Positions 1 through 9,667 of a DNA stretch of 64,000 nt are shown in pieces (the first letter of the stretch is position 1; every line of letters starts with the position of its first letter). The notes below the pieces were generated by a model. It made no database searches and had not been told where the DNA came from. It saw only the letters and a program-made list of their open reading frames with translations. The DNA comes from Trifolium pratense (Eukaryota; Streptophyta; Magnoliopsida; Fabales; Fabaceae): assembly GCF_020283565.1 (NCBI RefSeq), contig NC_060060.1, positions 38,440,001 through 38,504,000 on the forward strand. The letters are read 5' to 3'. The translations under genes and the position numbers were made by a program.

Positions 1-3000
1 TTCAAAACATACATATTAGTGATATTACCACAAAAAAATTATCTATTAATCAGTCCCTACCTAAACTTGTTTGTGGAACTTGAGCTTTTATTTTTTGAAA
101 CATTATCTGTCTTCTTAGGTTTAGGATTTGATGGAGCTGTAACAACTGGGGTGGACTTCTTCTGTCGCAGAGAATGGAAAATAGAAAAATGAGATTGTGG
201 ATTTCATCAAAATGTTATCTGAAGACAATAAGAATTATTACCTCCTGGGGGAGTGCATCAGAGGAAGGGGCAGAAGCTACACAAATGCAAAGAGGCATTC
301 CACACTTACACTCTTTAACGCCTGATGCAAGGTTATTATCTGCAGTTGGTATTCTTTTTGAAGCACCAATATCTAACTCAGAAACTGCATCTGTTACGCT
401 GTGTACTCCATCTGACGAAGCTTGTGGTACACCCTTCCCAGATCTGTGCCAAAGAAAATATGTAATGTACAAATTATTCCTAAATAATATTGATCTCAAG
501 TAGAAAATAATGACATCATTACAAAAATAAGAAGAAAAAAATAGTATATTGTTATATTTTTAAACGAAAAGCCAATGTCAAGAAATGAGATGAGTTTTAT
601 GTTGAATGAATAATGGGCATTGATATGTAATTGCAGTCGAAAATTGTAAGTAAAATAATTTTTTTATAGTTTCTCAAGAAACCCGTGTATGCCTGCGAAG
701 TTATTAATAAATATGGCTTCAATCCATGTAACTTCTGTAAGATCATACATTTGGCTTCTACTTAATATAAATTAGATGGTCATTTTAAAAGAATTTCCAT
801 TTTCCCTAATAAGGATGTTGAGGGATGGGGTAGCTTTGCTCCTTTGATGTGTTCTTTATTCACTCTTAGACCTTCTATTAGATTTTTGTATAAAATTCTT
901 CTAGTATAAAACAGAACTCTTGCACGTAACTTAAAATGAAAATACTTCATCAGGAAAGACAAACAAAATATTCCCACTGAAATGCTTGACATCATTTTCA
1001 AGACAAAAAAACCTAGAATATTAAGGCGAACTAGCCATTGAGCTGATAGGTTCACATGGCATTGAACCCAGTCTTATCGACCAAGACATGCTTGATTCCA
1101 CGGGTTTGATCCTTTTCCAGGTCTGCATGGCTTCCTATGTAGCCAAATAATCCCTCTATCCTTTATTATAAGACCCTTTTTCTTCGTCCCTTAATATAAG
1201 ATCATTTTCAAAATTTCACATGCATTAATGATTTCTTTACAGAAATACCCCTACCATTGGGAAAAATAAATCATTTTCTATCTCTCATGATATCAGTAAT
1301 TGTAGGGATAAATATGAAAAATAACACAGCTTTCTGACAAATTTATTACAACTACTTTTCTTAATACCCATGAATTTGTTTGAGGGTCTTAACTTATAAT
1401 AAGGGCCTCACTTTTAATTTAAAAAAGACATTAACCATTCTCTGGAGCATCTTACATAAGTAGAAATACATTGAATCTAATCTGGCATTATCACCCGTAT
1501 AACCATCATTTAAAGTATTACACAACTCTTCGCTATTTTTTCCTTCTTTAGGTGGTAAGTTCCTAAGTTCTTTTAAACGGAAGTTTGTTGACATTGAGAA
1601 TTACAGCTATCTAAAACTCAACTATAAACTAAATTTCCAGCCTTTTAATATTTCTGACATATCATCATCATAATTTAATATGATCTTCAATTCTTCGATA
1701 TTAGGCTATTCCTAAAGTATCTTTGCAAATAATTTGCCCTGATCTCAGTGAGATGAAACAAGTTCAATAAATCAATTTCACGTTGAGTACTATTCCATAC
1801 TCAATCACAACAGAAGTGTATGTGGGTCCCTATAGAATGTAAACTAGAAAGAATTGCTAATAATAAGTTCTCACATTTATGGTTAAAAATATCGCAAATT
1901 CCACCAAACAAGTGGACAAATAAAATTGAACTTTTCAGTTGCTTATGATGTTGAACAGCTATACAGAATCCTAAAAACATCTTGGCTTAATTAATGTATT
2001 TTTGCCTTCGTATGCACAGAAAATACATAGTTTTGTATCCAAACAATAACGATAATTGAAAAATAACAACATGCTATGAAGTTTATGAGTAAGTAATTTA
2101 CCGGTTGTTGAAACAATCAGCACATACACGTACATTGGAATAAATGCCAAATTGTGGTAAAGCCTGCATTGAAAAACATCTCTATATAAAATTCATCAAG
2201 GATAATACTTGATACTTCCACTAATACTCTAAATTGAAAAAACAAAACTTTGTACCATTTGATCAGATGAATGTTCACTGCACAATGTTCTCCCACAGGA
2301 TCGGCAGTGATGCTGCACACACACCGCACAAAAGTATATAATCAGTTCCCAGTAAAATTTACACACATTTCTTAGAGTAGTTACTTTGCGGCGTAATAAT
2401 TTTACCATTCATGCATATAATTATTTGATCACATACTAAAAATGAAAACCAATACAAATATATATATCTAACCGAATCATTCTGTATGCAAAATTTAATA
2501 AGTAGCAACTAACAAGTAATGTAAATTTTTGGAAAGTTACAAAACTAGCCGCCCTTTAGACTCAAATCTAAGCAAAAATACATACTTTCACACTTATTAA
2601 CGATGACAGTTAAGTGCGCAGTCAGTTGATTTGTTTCGGCTTTTACCACCAGTTTAATCTGGTTCGGGGTCAGTTCTGGCATCAAGTGGTTCCAGCACCC
2701 TCCGATCGCAGTTACGGGGATGGAACCGTGGTCCACCCTACCAGGTTCAGCGCCAATGACCACTTAACCAACTAAGTGCAGTTGATTTAGTTGTAAAAAG
2801 GAAAATGTATTTATTTACTAATAGTAACCATAATTAAATGTGCATAGAATAATCAACTTATGATGCTTAGCACTATTTGATTCCAACAAATTTAGACATA
2901 TTTTTGCTTATAATTGAGTAGTTGAAGATCTTAAATAAGCATTTAATCAAAACTAGTAATTTGCATTAGAAAGAAATGTATAAAAGTAACCGATCCAATC

Positions 3001-3160
3001 AAATTTGAATAGCAAGTAGTTAGAATCTATGTAATCGAATTCAGAGAAATGAAAAGGGTACGCATGGACGCACCCGTCTTCTGAAGGTGTTGAAACTGCA
3101 ACTACAGACAACACATCGTGCTGCTTCTTGGAAAGGAGGAGGAGTTTCTGTTGTTGACAT
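1..3160 (-). CDS. FYVE zinc-finger protein, 5' part (gene continues past left edge)
   Basis: Five exons join in phase on the minus strand: 3160-3074, 2312-2256, 2163-2102, 443-242 and 161-61; a donor follows at 60-59 and the rest lies outside the window. The start is MSTTETPPPFQEAARC. Exon 1 gives CVVC and FNTFRRR, exon 2 continues HHCRSCGRTLC and exon 3 ends VRVCADCFNN, so the R..HHCR signature and the cysteine pairs of a FYVE finger are split over three exons. FYVE fingers bind phosphatidylinositol 3-phosphate on endosomes (family knowledge). Exon 4 adds CKCGMPLCIC; exon 5 is Lys/Ser rich. Plant relatives of this layout carry a SYLF (DUF500) domain after it, which I infer lies to the left. 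Intron 3 is 1.66 kb and intron 1 holds a SINE. Confident in family, less in the fine role. Confidence 0.82.
1150..1410. repeat. MITE-like repeat in FYVE intron 3
   Basis: The left side reads like 'ccctctatcctttattataagaccc' and the right side 'gggtcttaacttataataaggg', which are imperfect inverted ends. This fits a degenerate Stowaway/Tourist-type MITE. I could not define a target duplication, so the edges are approximate. Confidence 0.4.
2633..2778 (-). mobile_element. tRNA-derived SINE with 10-bp target duplication
   Basis: Read on the minus strand it begins with a tRNA-like head: an A-box-like TTAGTTGGTTAAGTGGTC and a B-box-like CGGTTCCATCCCC, then a body that includes CTTGATGCCAGAACTGACC and ends in an A-rich tail. 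It is flanked by perfect CAGTTGATTT at 2623-2632 and 2779-2788, the target-site duplication expected from LINE-mediated insertion. It sits in intron 1 of the FYVE gene, and its GC content is well above that of the intron around it. Confidence 0.8.
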
Positions 3161-3390
3161 TATGATGATGATATTCTTTCGCCAAAATTGGGGTTTCTTC
3201 TTTCACTCTTCTTCTTACTCGCGATTTTTCAATATTTTTTGTTTATCAAAATCATCAAGGATCGATTCATTGCTTCAATGGAGAAGACGATGACGGAGAT
3301 TGTGATTGTGATCTCATAATAAATTTCTCATCAAAATAAAATAAAATAAAAAAATTGTTGTTTTTTGGGCCATGGATGAATGTGGATAAT

Positions 3391-3495
3391 AGGGAAATGT
3401 TGTTAATACCTCACTTTTATTATTATACACCCCCTCCTTTTCCCCGCGGATCAGGTGAATAATGAAAAGTGGGGTGTTCATAACATTTTCCTAGA
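3391..3495. mobile_element. Small MITE (about 105 bp) upstream of the FYVE gene
   Basis: The left arm (ggaaatgttgttaataCCtcacttttattatt) pairs with the right arm (gaaaagtggggtgttcataacattttcc) over about 38 bp. It has no coding capacity. It lies about 230 bp upstream of the FYVE start codon. A related stretch (aaagtggggtgtagt) recurs near 3720. Confidence 0.5.
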
Positions 3496-4236
3496 TAATA
3501 TGGTGCATTGATCAAATTATTATTGATTTTAATAAGTTTTAGGACTTTTATGCAGGTATTTTTTATGCATTTGAATTTTAAATTTTATATGTAAAAAAAT
3601 CTTGAAATTTTATTTTACCCAAAAATGTCTTATAAGTTTAATAGATATGTTACATCAATGTAAAATATTTTTACACGAACGTCAAATAGAAATTAACTAT
3701 TTTTTCACATCATTTCACAAAAGTGGGGTGTAGTCAGGGATGGAGGCAGGTTGGGTGTTGTGTGGGCACTTGCCTGCACAATATTTTTGAGAAATTTGTT
3801 TATATACTTGTACTAGTTCTAGTATATTATGAGGTGTTGATATGTTAACCGGTAATTTACATTCACTCATTACCAATTCAAAGTAATCTTAGCTCACAAC
3901 CCACATGTCACATATATAAAAGGCAATTAAAAGATATTTATTTTATTTAAACATACAATTCAATAAACCCAATTATTTTTTCAATTCTAAGTAAAAATAG
4001 AACCTATATCTCAATAAACCTCCAAATTACTTTCTAATTTGGAAGGATATTCTTAAATAAGTCTTGAAGATTATTACTAATATTTTAAAAAGGTTCTCCG
4101 CTCTTTTTTTAAGCAATCAAGGAACCAATTATATTAACAAAAATAAAACGATCTACATTAGCACAATGTGTGCACGATGAAGTGGTTAAGCAAATTCAAA
4201 CAAACACGTCATGTAGCCCACAACAAACACGCATAA
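3496..4236. other. AT-rich intergenic DNA without a recognisable gene
   Basis: No ORF with family motifs, tRNA or clear repeat boundary is visible here. The sequence is AT-rich, with short stretches that resemble retroelement debris. Confidence 0.5.
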
Positions 4237-4238
4237 AA

Positions 4239-4379
4239 TTTTAATCCTTAAACACTTGATTCATGTGAAAGTATAAAATTGAACACACACAAACACGGGG
4301 GTTTAGAGCACTAATCAATTTTTAATCCTTAAACACTTGATTCATGTGAAAGTATAAAATTGAACACACACAAACACGC
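4239..4379. repeat. Two-copy tandem duplication, period 81 bp
   Basis: A stretch from ttttaatccttaaacacttg through attgaacacacacaaacacg occurs at about 4239-4297 and again at 4320-4378, nearly identical over 58 bp. The spacing between copies (81 bp) and their high identity suggest a recent local duplication. Confidence 0.75.
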
Positions 4380-4745
4380 ATATATGCTGCAAATTTATAT
4401 ATTTGGTGCACACACTAATAAAAATTTATGGCTCCGTCACCGGGTGTAGTTGGATGGTTTGACAAAACACATACATAGTAACTGATATTTGATGACAGTG
4501 TCAAAATATTTTACATTGATATCCCATTTTTTTTTGTTATTCACATTTTAAAAGTCTGAATGGTTAAATTTGACAAAAATAAATAAATTTGGTGGAGAAA
4601 AAATTATTTTAAATAACTTGTCTTTGAGATAAAAAAAATAAAATTATCCCGTAATTTAGTCAATTTTTATTCATCCCTTACCTGCCAATTTATTCAAACT
4701 CAAACACAAATTTAGAGTCAAACATAATAGAACATAAATTATCTT

Positions 4746-4995
4746 GATGTTTTCTCTCCCCACCCTATCATTCTTTTATCCCCTGTATTTCCAATTTTGC
4801 CCTTGCAAAAAACTTCGGTTTATAGAAATCGAAGTTTTTTTTTGCCTTGAAAACAAATTTCAGTTTATAAAAATCGAAATTTATTCTGAATTTATACTAG
4901 AAAAAATTCAGTTTCTACGAACCGAAGTTTTTTGCAAGGGTAAAATTAGAATATTGGGGATATAAAAGAATCACGATGTGGGGAGAGAAAACATC
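4746..4995. mobile_element. MULE-type MITE, 250 bp, 9-bp target duplication
   Basis: Inverted ends of about 90 bp begin GATGTTTTCTCTCCCCA and end with its complement; both arms carry CCCTTGCAAAAAACTTCGG. Perfect AATTATCTT flanks the element at 4737-4745 and 4996-5004. Long inverted ends plus a 9-bp duplication are the hallmark of Mutator-like elements. With no transposase inside, it is non-autonomous. Confidence 0.85.
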
Positions 4996-5440
4996 AATTA
5001 TCTTATCCGGTCTCACCCTTAAAGTTATAATTGCTATTAAAATATGGGGAGAGAAAACATCAATTATCTTATCTAGTCTCACCCTTATGGTCCGTTTGAT
5101 ATGCAAAATATAAATACTGGACAGAACAGTACAGGACAGTACAAGACAGAACAGCACAAGACAAACGTTTAAGGTATTGAACAAACTTTGTGTTGTACGA
5201 TGTTTGGTGGACAAAGGTTATTTTGGTATTTTAGACAACTTGTGCTGAGGACAAAAAGTTGTCCCGTGGTTCTGTGGGGGACAAGAATTTCAAGTTTTGT
5301 CCTGTTCCTTGGCCCCAGTTTGTCCAGTACCAGGAACAATTTTAAAATCAAACACAGTACAACAGGAGTTGTCCTGTCCAGTCCCTTATTTTTTAGCAGA
5401 TCAAACGCACCCTTAAAGTTATAATTGCTATTAAAATAAG
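4977..5440. repeat. Tandem duplication (about 66-bp unit), second copy split by a MITE
   Basis: The unit contains ggggagagaaaacatcaatt, tctcaccctta and aagttataattgctattaaaat. Copy 1 is 4977-5042. Copy 2 starts at 5043, is interrupted at 5087, and resumes at 5416 to about 5440. Copy 1 includes the right end and target duplication of the 4746 MITE, so the MITE was in place before the duplication. Confidence 0.75.
5088..5407. mobile_element. hAT-like MITE, 320 bp, 8-bp target duplication
   Basis: The ends read TGGTCCGTTTGAT on the left and ATCAAACG on the right. CACCCTTA flanks it perfectly at 5080-5087 and 5408-5415. The inside is rich in direct and inverted 'ggacag/ctgtcc' motifs and does not code. 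An 8-bp duplication fits the hAT superfamily. Confidence 0.75.
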
Positions 5441-5559
5441 TGTTTGGAAATATCTTGGAGGATGCGGGGTCTGAACTTTCTTTCAAATAAATAGCATAAG
5501 ATATGATCACAACTCACAGGGCAAACCCCTTAAAATATGCTAGTACTATGCGAGCTGAT

Positions 5560-6240
5560 GATGAGTTGTAAGTTGTTTATTTTCTATGTTATAATATGAT
5601 GTCCTGATACGTGACACAATATCGATACAGAATTTTTTTTAAAATTTCCGATACGATATACGTTCGGGATACGTTATTTAAAAATTAAATTTAAAATTAA
5701 ATATATAAATACACAATATATAAACATAACTAAAATCGATAATGATAAAAATTAACATTCAAATTACTCAAAATAAGAAAACAAGTGACAATTACATATA
5801 TTAAGTTAATTACTACCCCAAAGTGGAGTGGGATGGGTAGCTTAACTGGTTAAGCTAGTTGAGCTAGGGATTAAGGGGTTGGAGGTCCAGAGTTCAAGTC
5901 ATGACAATGAGAAAAACTAATAAAGACATAGTTGATAACATCATACTCTAACATTCAATACTTAAGAAAAAATACGAATTGTATCAGTCTTCTCTCCTAC
6001 GTTTCTATCATCAAATAGCATTAATTGCCCAATACTTTTTCGATCGATGCGCGTATCAGAGAAGTATCTGACAAGTATTGGTTATATTTTATTTTAAAAA
6101 ATAATATTAATTGCCGATACTTCTCCGATACGTGTATTGGAAAATATCGGATGAGTATCGGTATCGAGTACGTATCGGCCACGATACTTTGTCATTTTTG
6201 GAGTATCGGAGCTTCACACGTTATAATATGTTTATGTTAA
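5560..6240. repeat. Repeat-like stretch with recurring 'gatacg/tatcgg' motifs
   Basis: Copies of gatac..atcgatac, ccgatac and tatcgg recur in both orientations on each side of the SINE fragment, which suggests a degenerate inverted-repeat element interrupted by the SINE. No gene is visible. Confidence 0.35.
5829..5906 (+). mobile_element. SINE fragment, tRNA-like head
   Basis: GGGATGGGTAGCTTAACTGG (A-box-like) followed by AGAGTTCAAGTC (B-box-like). It belongs to the same family as the complete copies at 13696 and 27749, which are on the minus strand. No target duplication was found, so the end is uncertain. Confidence 0.5.
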
Positions 6241-7794
6241 TGAGGTTTGACCATTACTTTATAGATACCATACCGGTCAAATCCTTCGCTAGTCACTTTT
6301 TTTACTTCATTCGTCCCAATATAAATGATATATTTTTGACTTTGTGTACTATACATATGATCTATTTTGACCATATTTTTCTGCTAGTAATATATAAATA
6401 CAAATATTAGTATACGAGATGTTGTTTGATTTGTTTCGATGAGTATTTTCAAAATATATAATTTTTATAATTTTTAATAAAATATAATTAAGATATTAAC
6501 GATTAAAGTTGTACATTGACAAACATGACAGTGGTCAACTAGGTATTTATTTTGGTATAGAGAGAGTTTGATTTTTTTTTTATTTTCAATATGTTATTGT
6601 TTAGACTCACATATATTATAAAATGGAGAAATAGAAAATTAGAATTTGAACTTCAAATACTCTAATAATATTTTTTAGTGGCTATCAATAGAATTATCCT
6701 TATAAAGTTCACATGAGCTTATGTCAATTGATAAAGGACATCGCATATTATATGTCGGGGTCGGGGTCCCCACTTATCAATTTTAAGGATGAAATTTATA
6801 ACCATTAGACTATCTGACAAAAAAAAATAAAAAATTATCCTTACAAAATGTCACTACAAAATGTCACTTCTTTAATTTCGTCGAACACTCAGTTCTTGCA
6901 ATTATAACATGAGTTTAAAATCAATGTAGAAAGTCTTAAATTCATGATCTTCCCAAGTTTTCTTGTATTTTTTTCTTTCTTTTTTTAATATATTTGAGAG
7001 TTTAATTTGTTAGTGGATGAGTAAATGAATGCCAATATAATTCAGATGTGTTTACTTTCCTCCCAAGCTTTCTCCTATTGTATTAAAAAAAAAAATGATA
7101 GTATCAAAACTAACATATACTCTATCCTTACCATAATATGGAAAAAAAACTGTACCACAATATATGTCGCTTTATATTATCAAGGAATCATTTAATGCTA
7201 TTTTTCCTATTATACCCTTAACTATTTATTACTCTCTCTTTTTTCAATTCTTTAATTTATTTTTTTCATACCATAAATGAAGGACAATTTTGTAAATCAA
7301 CTCATAATTTCTTTTTTCATACAACATTGATTATCTTTCTTAATATGTGTAAAAGTGTCAAAACAACATATATTATGATACGGATTATAAGAGATCTTAA
7401 ATTTGATCCGAATTTCCTACGATAGGACAAATCATGCAACTTATCTTAATAAAACTTATGGACACGTGAAACTTATTTCTAATTCAACTTCTACAACACT
7501 CCTCTGAATCATTTAGTTATATAATTGGATCCAAATTTCCTACCATGGGATGGGACAATCATGCATTAATTTATATAGACAATTGTAGTAATTTATTTAA
7601 GATCAAATGTCTCACTCATATGACACATTTACCAAATTAGTTCTAAACAATCTTTACAATTGATTTAGATCACACACACTGTCAAGTAATGGAATTATTG
7701 CATTTGCATGGACTTGGTCTTTGCCAAGTGAAAGACAAATTTTAACCATACGGTAAATGGTTCATCATGGAACAGTCATGAATAACATTATAAT
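6241..7794. other. AT-rich intergenic DNA with SINE debris
   Basis: No gene is recognisable. Around 6705-6800 the words GAGCTTATGTCAATTGATAA..GGACAT and GGGGTCGGGGTCCCC resemble the A and B boxes of another tRNA-derived SINE family, whose minus-strand relative lies at 46505-46590. The remainder is AT-rich and featureless. Confidence 0.4.
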
Positions 7795-8043
7795 GAATAC
7801 AAATTTTACAAAATTTACCGTTGGATTGAAAGTTTATATCGTATAGATTATCCATAGAAAAATTGAAAATCATTTGATATATTATTGAGACACATCAAGA
7901 TTAACGGTTTATTAAATAACGTAAATTTTGATGAGTTTCAATAACATATCAAATGATTTTCAAAAAAATTTAAAAAATCTATGGATGATCTATACAATAT
8001 AAACTTTCAATCAAATAATAAATTTCGTAAAATTCATATTTGG
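7795..8043. mobile_element. Near-perfect foldback (hairpin) element, about 120-bp arms
   Basis: The left arm (ATTGAAAGTTTATATcGTATAGAT.ATCCATAG.., AAAATCATTTGATAT) is repeated in inverted order on the right with few mismatches, and the centre near 7917 is the short palindrome cgGTTTATTAAATAACg. The element has almost no loop. It is probably a palindromic MITE; such RNA would form a long duplex. Confidence 0.7.
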
Positions 8044-8262
8044 TAGATCACTTGTCCACGGTGTCCAACATAGCGTTAGCCATTGTATTATTCAACGTAA
8101 AAATGAATGAATGAAAATAATAAACATCCTGAAGGTCAAAGTAGAGATTTCCCATAGGGGTTTTTTCTAACCTGCACAAGTTGCCTAAGTCTTGTATCAT
8201 GAAAGACCTTTTACTACCCTTAGATCAAAATAAATTAATAGTATGCTCTCCACACCATATCT

Positions 8263-8287
8263 CCCCCCCCCCCCCCCCCACCCCCCC
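8263..8287 (+). repeat. Poly(C) tract
   Basis: Seventeen consecutive C, one A and a further C run lie in an otherwise AT-rich stretch. The complementary strand could form a G-quadruplex and this strand an i-motif. The exact length may be unreliable in assemblies. Confidence 0.8.
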
Positions 8288-8885
8288 TAATGCACATGTT
8301 CCTCCTCTCTCTTCCACACCTTCGTCTTTCCACCTTCACTGTTAGAACAAAAACTCAACCTCAACATCAAACCCCAGAAACATAAGTGGTTGGCCAAAGC
8401 ACATAAATTTCACTCTCCATAAAATATTTCATTTACTTATTTTCATCTTTTCTCCATTTTTCTTGCTTATTAGAGTTTTTTTTTTATATCATTGTAAAGA
8501 TTGTTTTATGGTAATATTGTTGGAATTAGAAATGAGGAAAAATCAAATTGAAATGATTAAGATTAATAATAAAATAAACACTATCATAGTAAAAAATGGA
8601 TGAAAGGAATTTTGCAAGATCTGACTGTGAACATTGGGTGGTGGTATTGATAATCCTCACCTTGTGAAGGTTGCAAGTGAAGAGAAGATGATGAAGGGGG
8701 TTCAGGAGGAGTTGTTGTGGGGGTCGGCCGGCGACGGTAGTTGGTGTCGTTGGGGTCGCATTACGGCGGCTGGTAACAGTGTCTGACTCCGACGATGAGA
8801 TAATGGATTTGTTAAGGTTTATTTTTAAAATGAAAAATATTGCAAAAGTGAGAAAAAATATGCTGTAGAAATATATGATAGATAT

Positions 8886-9260
8886 GGCTCTGTTTGGTAA
8901 CACAAATAAGCTAGCTTATAGCTTATTATATGAGCTTATAAGCTTGTTTCAAAAAATTAGAGGTGTTTGGTAACAAGCTTTTTGTACTAGCTTATAGCTT
9001 TTTTTCAGATGCTATTTCAAGTAGCATTTGAGCTTATAGCTTATAGCTTTTTACACTTTATTCCATTTTTACCCTTTAATTTAATAACTACCCACTCTAA
9101 AAAATAAACTACCCACTATCAATTATGTAATTTTATATTTAATAACCACTTTAAAAGCTAATTTTACCAAACACTTTAATTTCAATAAGCTAGCTTTTCA
9201 GCTATCAGCTAGCTTATCAGCTATCAGCTAGCTTATAACTTATTTTTACCAGACAGACCC
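8886..9260. mobile_element. hAT-like MITE of the 'aagctagcttatagctt' family, about 375 bp
   Basis: Left end GGCTCTGTTTGGTAA and right end TTACCAGACAGACCC are inverted matches, and the interior repeats AGCTTATAGCTTAT in both orientations. I found no certain target duplication. A truncated relative lies at about 49588-49790. Confidence 0.65.
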
Positions 9261-9667
9261 ATGGTGCACTCTCAATATCCAATGATAAAAATTTACTTGT
9301 GCACCGTGAAATACTTAACAAGCTATTTCACAGTAGAATCCGCCTTCCATAGGATGTAACGTGGAAGGAAGAAACAAAAAATCAACAATCAACTACATTT
9401 ATTAAAGAAAGAAAGAAAGTATATAAAAAGGTAAAGAATTGAAGCACAAAAAACTCGTGCTTGTTAACTGTTAAGAATTCCAACAATAGATAAATAATAA
9501 TAATAATGTTTCGGTTGCAACAGAGAAAAGGACCCACCAAAACACAATGAATTAGAGCCTCAAAGAGTTGCAAGTACATTCAGATTTCAACTTTATAATA
9601 ACTCCATAAAACAAAACCATTTTACTTGTTTTGAGATTTGTTTAGCTTCTTGAGTTCATTCTCAGCC

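Noticed and set aside
2545..2763. 72-residue ORF within the FYVE intron 1
   Set aside because: It is the SINE read as protein; tRNA-like boxes and target duplications explain it.
5169..5510. 113-residue minus-strand ORF
   Set aside because: It lies across the hAT-like MITE and its flank; the residues reflect ggacag/ctgtcc repeats and match no protein family.
8526..8903. 125-residue minus-strand ORF with a hydrophobic start
   Set aside because: Low-complexity composition, no motif, overlaps the start of a MITE; no splice partners found.
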